Source: Candidatus Villigracilis vicinus (GTDB taxonomy: Bacteria; Chloroflexota; Anaerolineae; Anaerolineales; Villigracilaceae). From it: a stretch of 64,000 bases of DNA. Shown here piece after piece: positions 62,613 through 64,000 of the stretch. The stretch's first letter is position 1, and each line of letters starts with the position of its first letter. The DNA is taken from contig JADKIL010000013.1 in the NCBI GenBank assembly GCA_016721315.1, forward strand, positions 120,494 through 184,493. Reading direction: 5' to 3'. Below the pieces are notes generated by a model. That model was not told the origin of the DNA, made no database searches, and saw nothing but the letters and a program-made list of their open reading frames with translations. The translations under genes and the position numbers were made by a program.

Positions 62613-64000
62613 AGGGTCCCAATCGATAGCTTGTTTCTGCAAGAAACACCATACATCTACATACTTTGATTGTCTTCCACTATAAAAGACACCCTCACAT
62701 CCAACAGTTCAATAATTCTCGCGATCTTCAGACGGTTACGTCCCTGGTTCCAACCCTCTCCAATCAGAAAGTAGATTCCACAAGTTGACGGATCTCATTA
62801 TCTATTAAAGCTTCCGAATTCAGGTTCAAATTCAATTCATCACGTTCCTTCTCAAAAGCTGAAGGGTCGATTCAATTGTTGTTTCTATCAATAAGCGTAT
62901 CCTTGGAACCGTCGGAGTACCTTAGATCGAGAACACGATCCAATTGTGATTTGAACCCTGACAGAGATCCTCTAAAACAATCAAGCAATCGCAGATCAGG
63001 GCTTAGAACTGTTCTCTTCCTTCCTGATACTTTCTCAGCAGTCCATACTCAACTTCTAGGTTTCGTGAGGAGATCTTTTACCCGGTTCCAAACTGATGGG
63101 TCCCAACAACAACATCAGACTCGAAAACTCGGAAGGTTACACTCGACGTTGGCAATGTTCCCAATATATACATTACAACGGTAGTAAAGATAATATCGAA
63201 GATCATACCAGTTGGTGGGAGTAGCATTGAAAGTTGACTACTGCACAATCCACACTAACCCGACTCCGAAGTAAAGTACTCTCTCTCTTTATATGGCGGT
63301 GATTACACTGGGTGTTCAACTTTCAAATTGAATTTGGACGCATTTCCAACTGTTTCCTCGGAGACAATCGCCGGTACATCAAAAGGACTATCCCCATTCG
63401 CGGGCGTTGTTCGGGTGGTAACCCCGAAAGTGTTCGCTTTCCGTAATCTAATGGCTGCATATGTTTCAGATCCCAAAATCCACGACCAACCTCCGGACCA
63501 TTCTCGCTTTTCCGCGCTTTTTGAACATCACGAATATCCTCCCAGGTGGGAACTTTCATTGCGGTCAATCTTTTGGCAATATCACGTACAGACAACCCTT
63601 TCGTTCGTCGCCCTCAACCCAAAACCCTATAAACTATTCGTACGACTTCCTGCCTCTCTTCATAGATCTGGGTACATACAATCTTCGATAGCGATATAGA
63701 CGGGGTTTATTTCGCAAGCATGATTTTCCCGTTTTTGACTACGCGCCTTCCACGCACCATGCGTTCGGCAATTTTCCGCGTTCGTATTCAGCTGCGTGCT
63801 GGGGCCAACATTTCAAGGCGTCCTTCTGGCAGGAGTTTTCATGGCTCGCAGGGAACGCCATGGGCTGCTTCGACGCCGCTCGGTCAATTTTGTTCAACGA
63901 TAAGTTAGCTTCACCGAGTTGCGACTGAAGGCCAGTCCAATCTCGCGAACCGTATTACATCGACTCTCCTTTTGTGCCATATCCCGTGCGTGATTAAGTT
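62565..64000 (-). pseudogene. Large serine recombinase, C-terminal part, frameshifted and partial
   Basis: Reading the minus strand in different frames gives one protein: AERMVRGRRVVKNGKIML, EEEREVVRIVYR-like turn, KGLSVRDIAKRLTAMKVPT (recombinase domain), EWSGG-ILGSETYAAI, SPFDVPAIVSEETVG, then CGLCSSQLS (zinc ribbon) and ELLDVRVSFIVEDNQKYVDVW close to the C-terminal end near 62610. These are standard modules of large serine integrases from mobile elements. The N-terminal catalytic domain lies beyond the right edge. Many frameshifts, as in the neighbouring genes. It directly abuts the truncated yyaL gene, as expected of an integrase at the end of its element. Confidence 0.75.
62585..62620. 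other. Putative attachment-site junction in yyaL
   Basis: Homology to yyaL (RVPHFE) ends and homology to the recombinase C-terminus begins inside this stretch; the common core is probably within CGGGTGCCGCATTTTGAA. The other attachment site and the rest of yyaL should lie beyond the window. Confidence 0.5.

Noticed and set aside
1..64000. CRISPR arrays, rRNA operons and tRNA genes
   Set aside because: No regularly spaced direct repeats and no cloverleaf or rRNA signature was seen on either strand; a tool search would still be decisive.

Overview
The window looks like chromosomal DNA of a Chloroflexota bacterium, most likely an Anaerolineae/Anaerolineales lineage. This is inferred from the moderate GC content, many lipoproteins and membrane glycosyltransferases, the mix of acyl-CoA and propionyl-CoA metabolism genes, and protein variants I associate with that class; no rRNA or other phylogenetic marker was available for a formal placement. 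About 49 kb is densely packed with intact genes. From about 52 kb reading frames start to break, and from 55.5 kb to the end almost every recognisable gene is split by single-base indels. This suggests a low-accuracy, low-coverage contig end rather than wholesale gene decay.

Layout. 1-2.4 kb: a glycine-cleavage operon (gcvH-gcvPA-gcvPB, minus strand) behind a tandem glycine riboswitch and intrinsic terminator. 2.4-5.2 kb: a lipoprotein sulfatase, an RluB-type pseudouridine synthase and scpB (minus). 5.2-15.7 kb: a long plus-strand run with two lipoproteins, then a cell-surface glycan locus (UDP-sugar epimerase/decarboxylase, GtrA, GT39-like transferase, NodB-type deacetylase, FemAB-like and GNAT acyltransferases), ending with a UroD-like protein and rsmD. 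15.8-16.8 kb: an AT-rich toxin-antitoxin-like pair whose AbiEii-type toxin is frameshifted at a perfect palindrome. 16.9-24.8 kb: housekeeping and small genes (anchored cyclophilin, YwiC-like, DsrE, acyl-CoA dehydrogenase, ComEA, CPBP protease, GT39, SET-domain protein). 24.8-28.9 kb: a complete ABC importer closely resembling E. coli YdcSTUV. 29-41.4 kb: acyl-CoA dehydrogenase, two large GT39-like proteins, a zinc dehydrogenase, a three-subunit propionyl-CoA-type carboxylase and a CYTH protein. 41.5-49.8 kb: F420/Ddn-like protein, murI, PuuD-like hydrolase, rplS, endonuclease V, fabF, moaC-cupin-moaD-moaE and scpA. 49.9-61.7 kb: an AT-rich acyltransferase with an SGNH domain, a broken amine oxidase, VanZ, a PabB-PabC fusion, and a series of frameshifted surface genes (DUF6056, alkaline-phosphatase superfamily, sulfatase, sulfotransferase). 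61.8-64 kb: a thioredoxin-domain yyaL gene cut off inside a conserved motif and abutted on the opposite strand by the C-terminus of a large serine recombinase. This is the probable left edge of an integrated element that continues beyond the window.

Regulation. Besides the riboswitch there is a good sigma-70 promoter for the YdcSTUV operon and one for rplS. At least five genes have a perfect TATAAT box only 7 or 9 nt before the start codon, so their transcripts would be leaderless.
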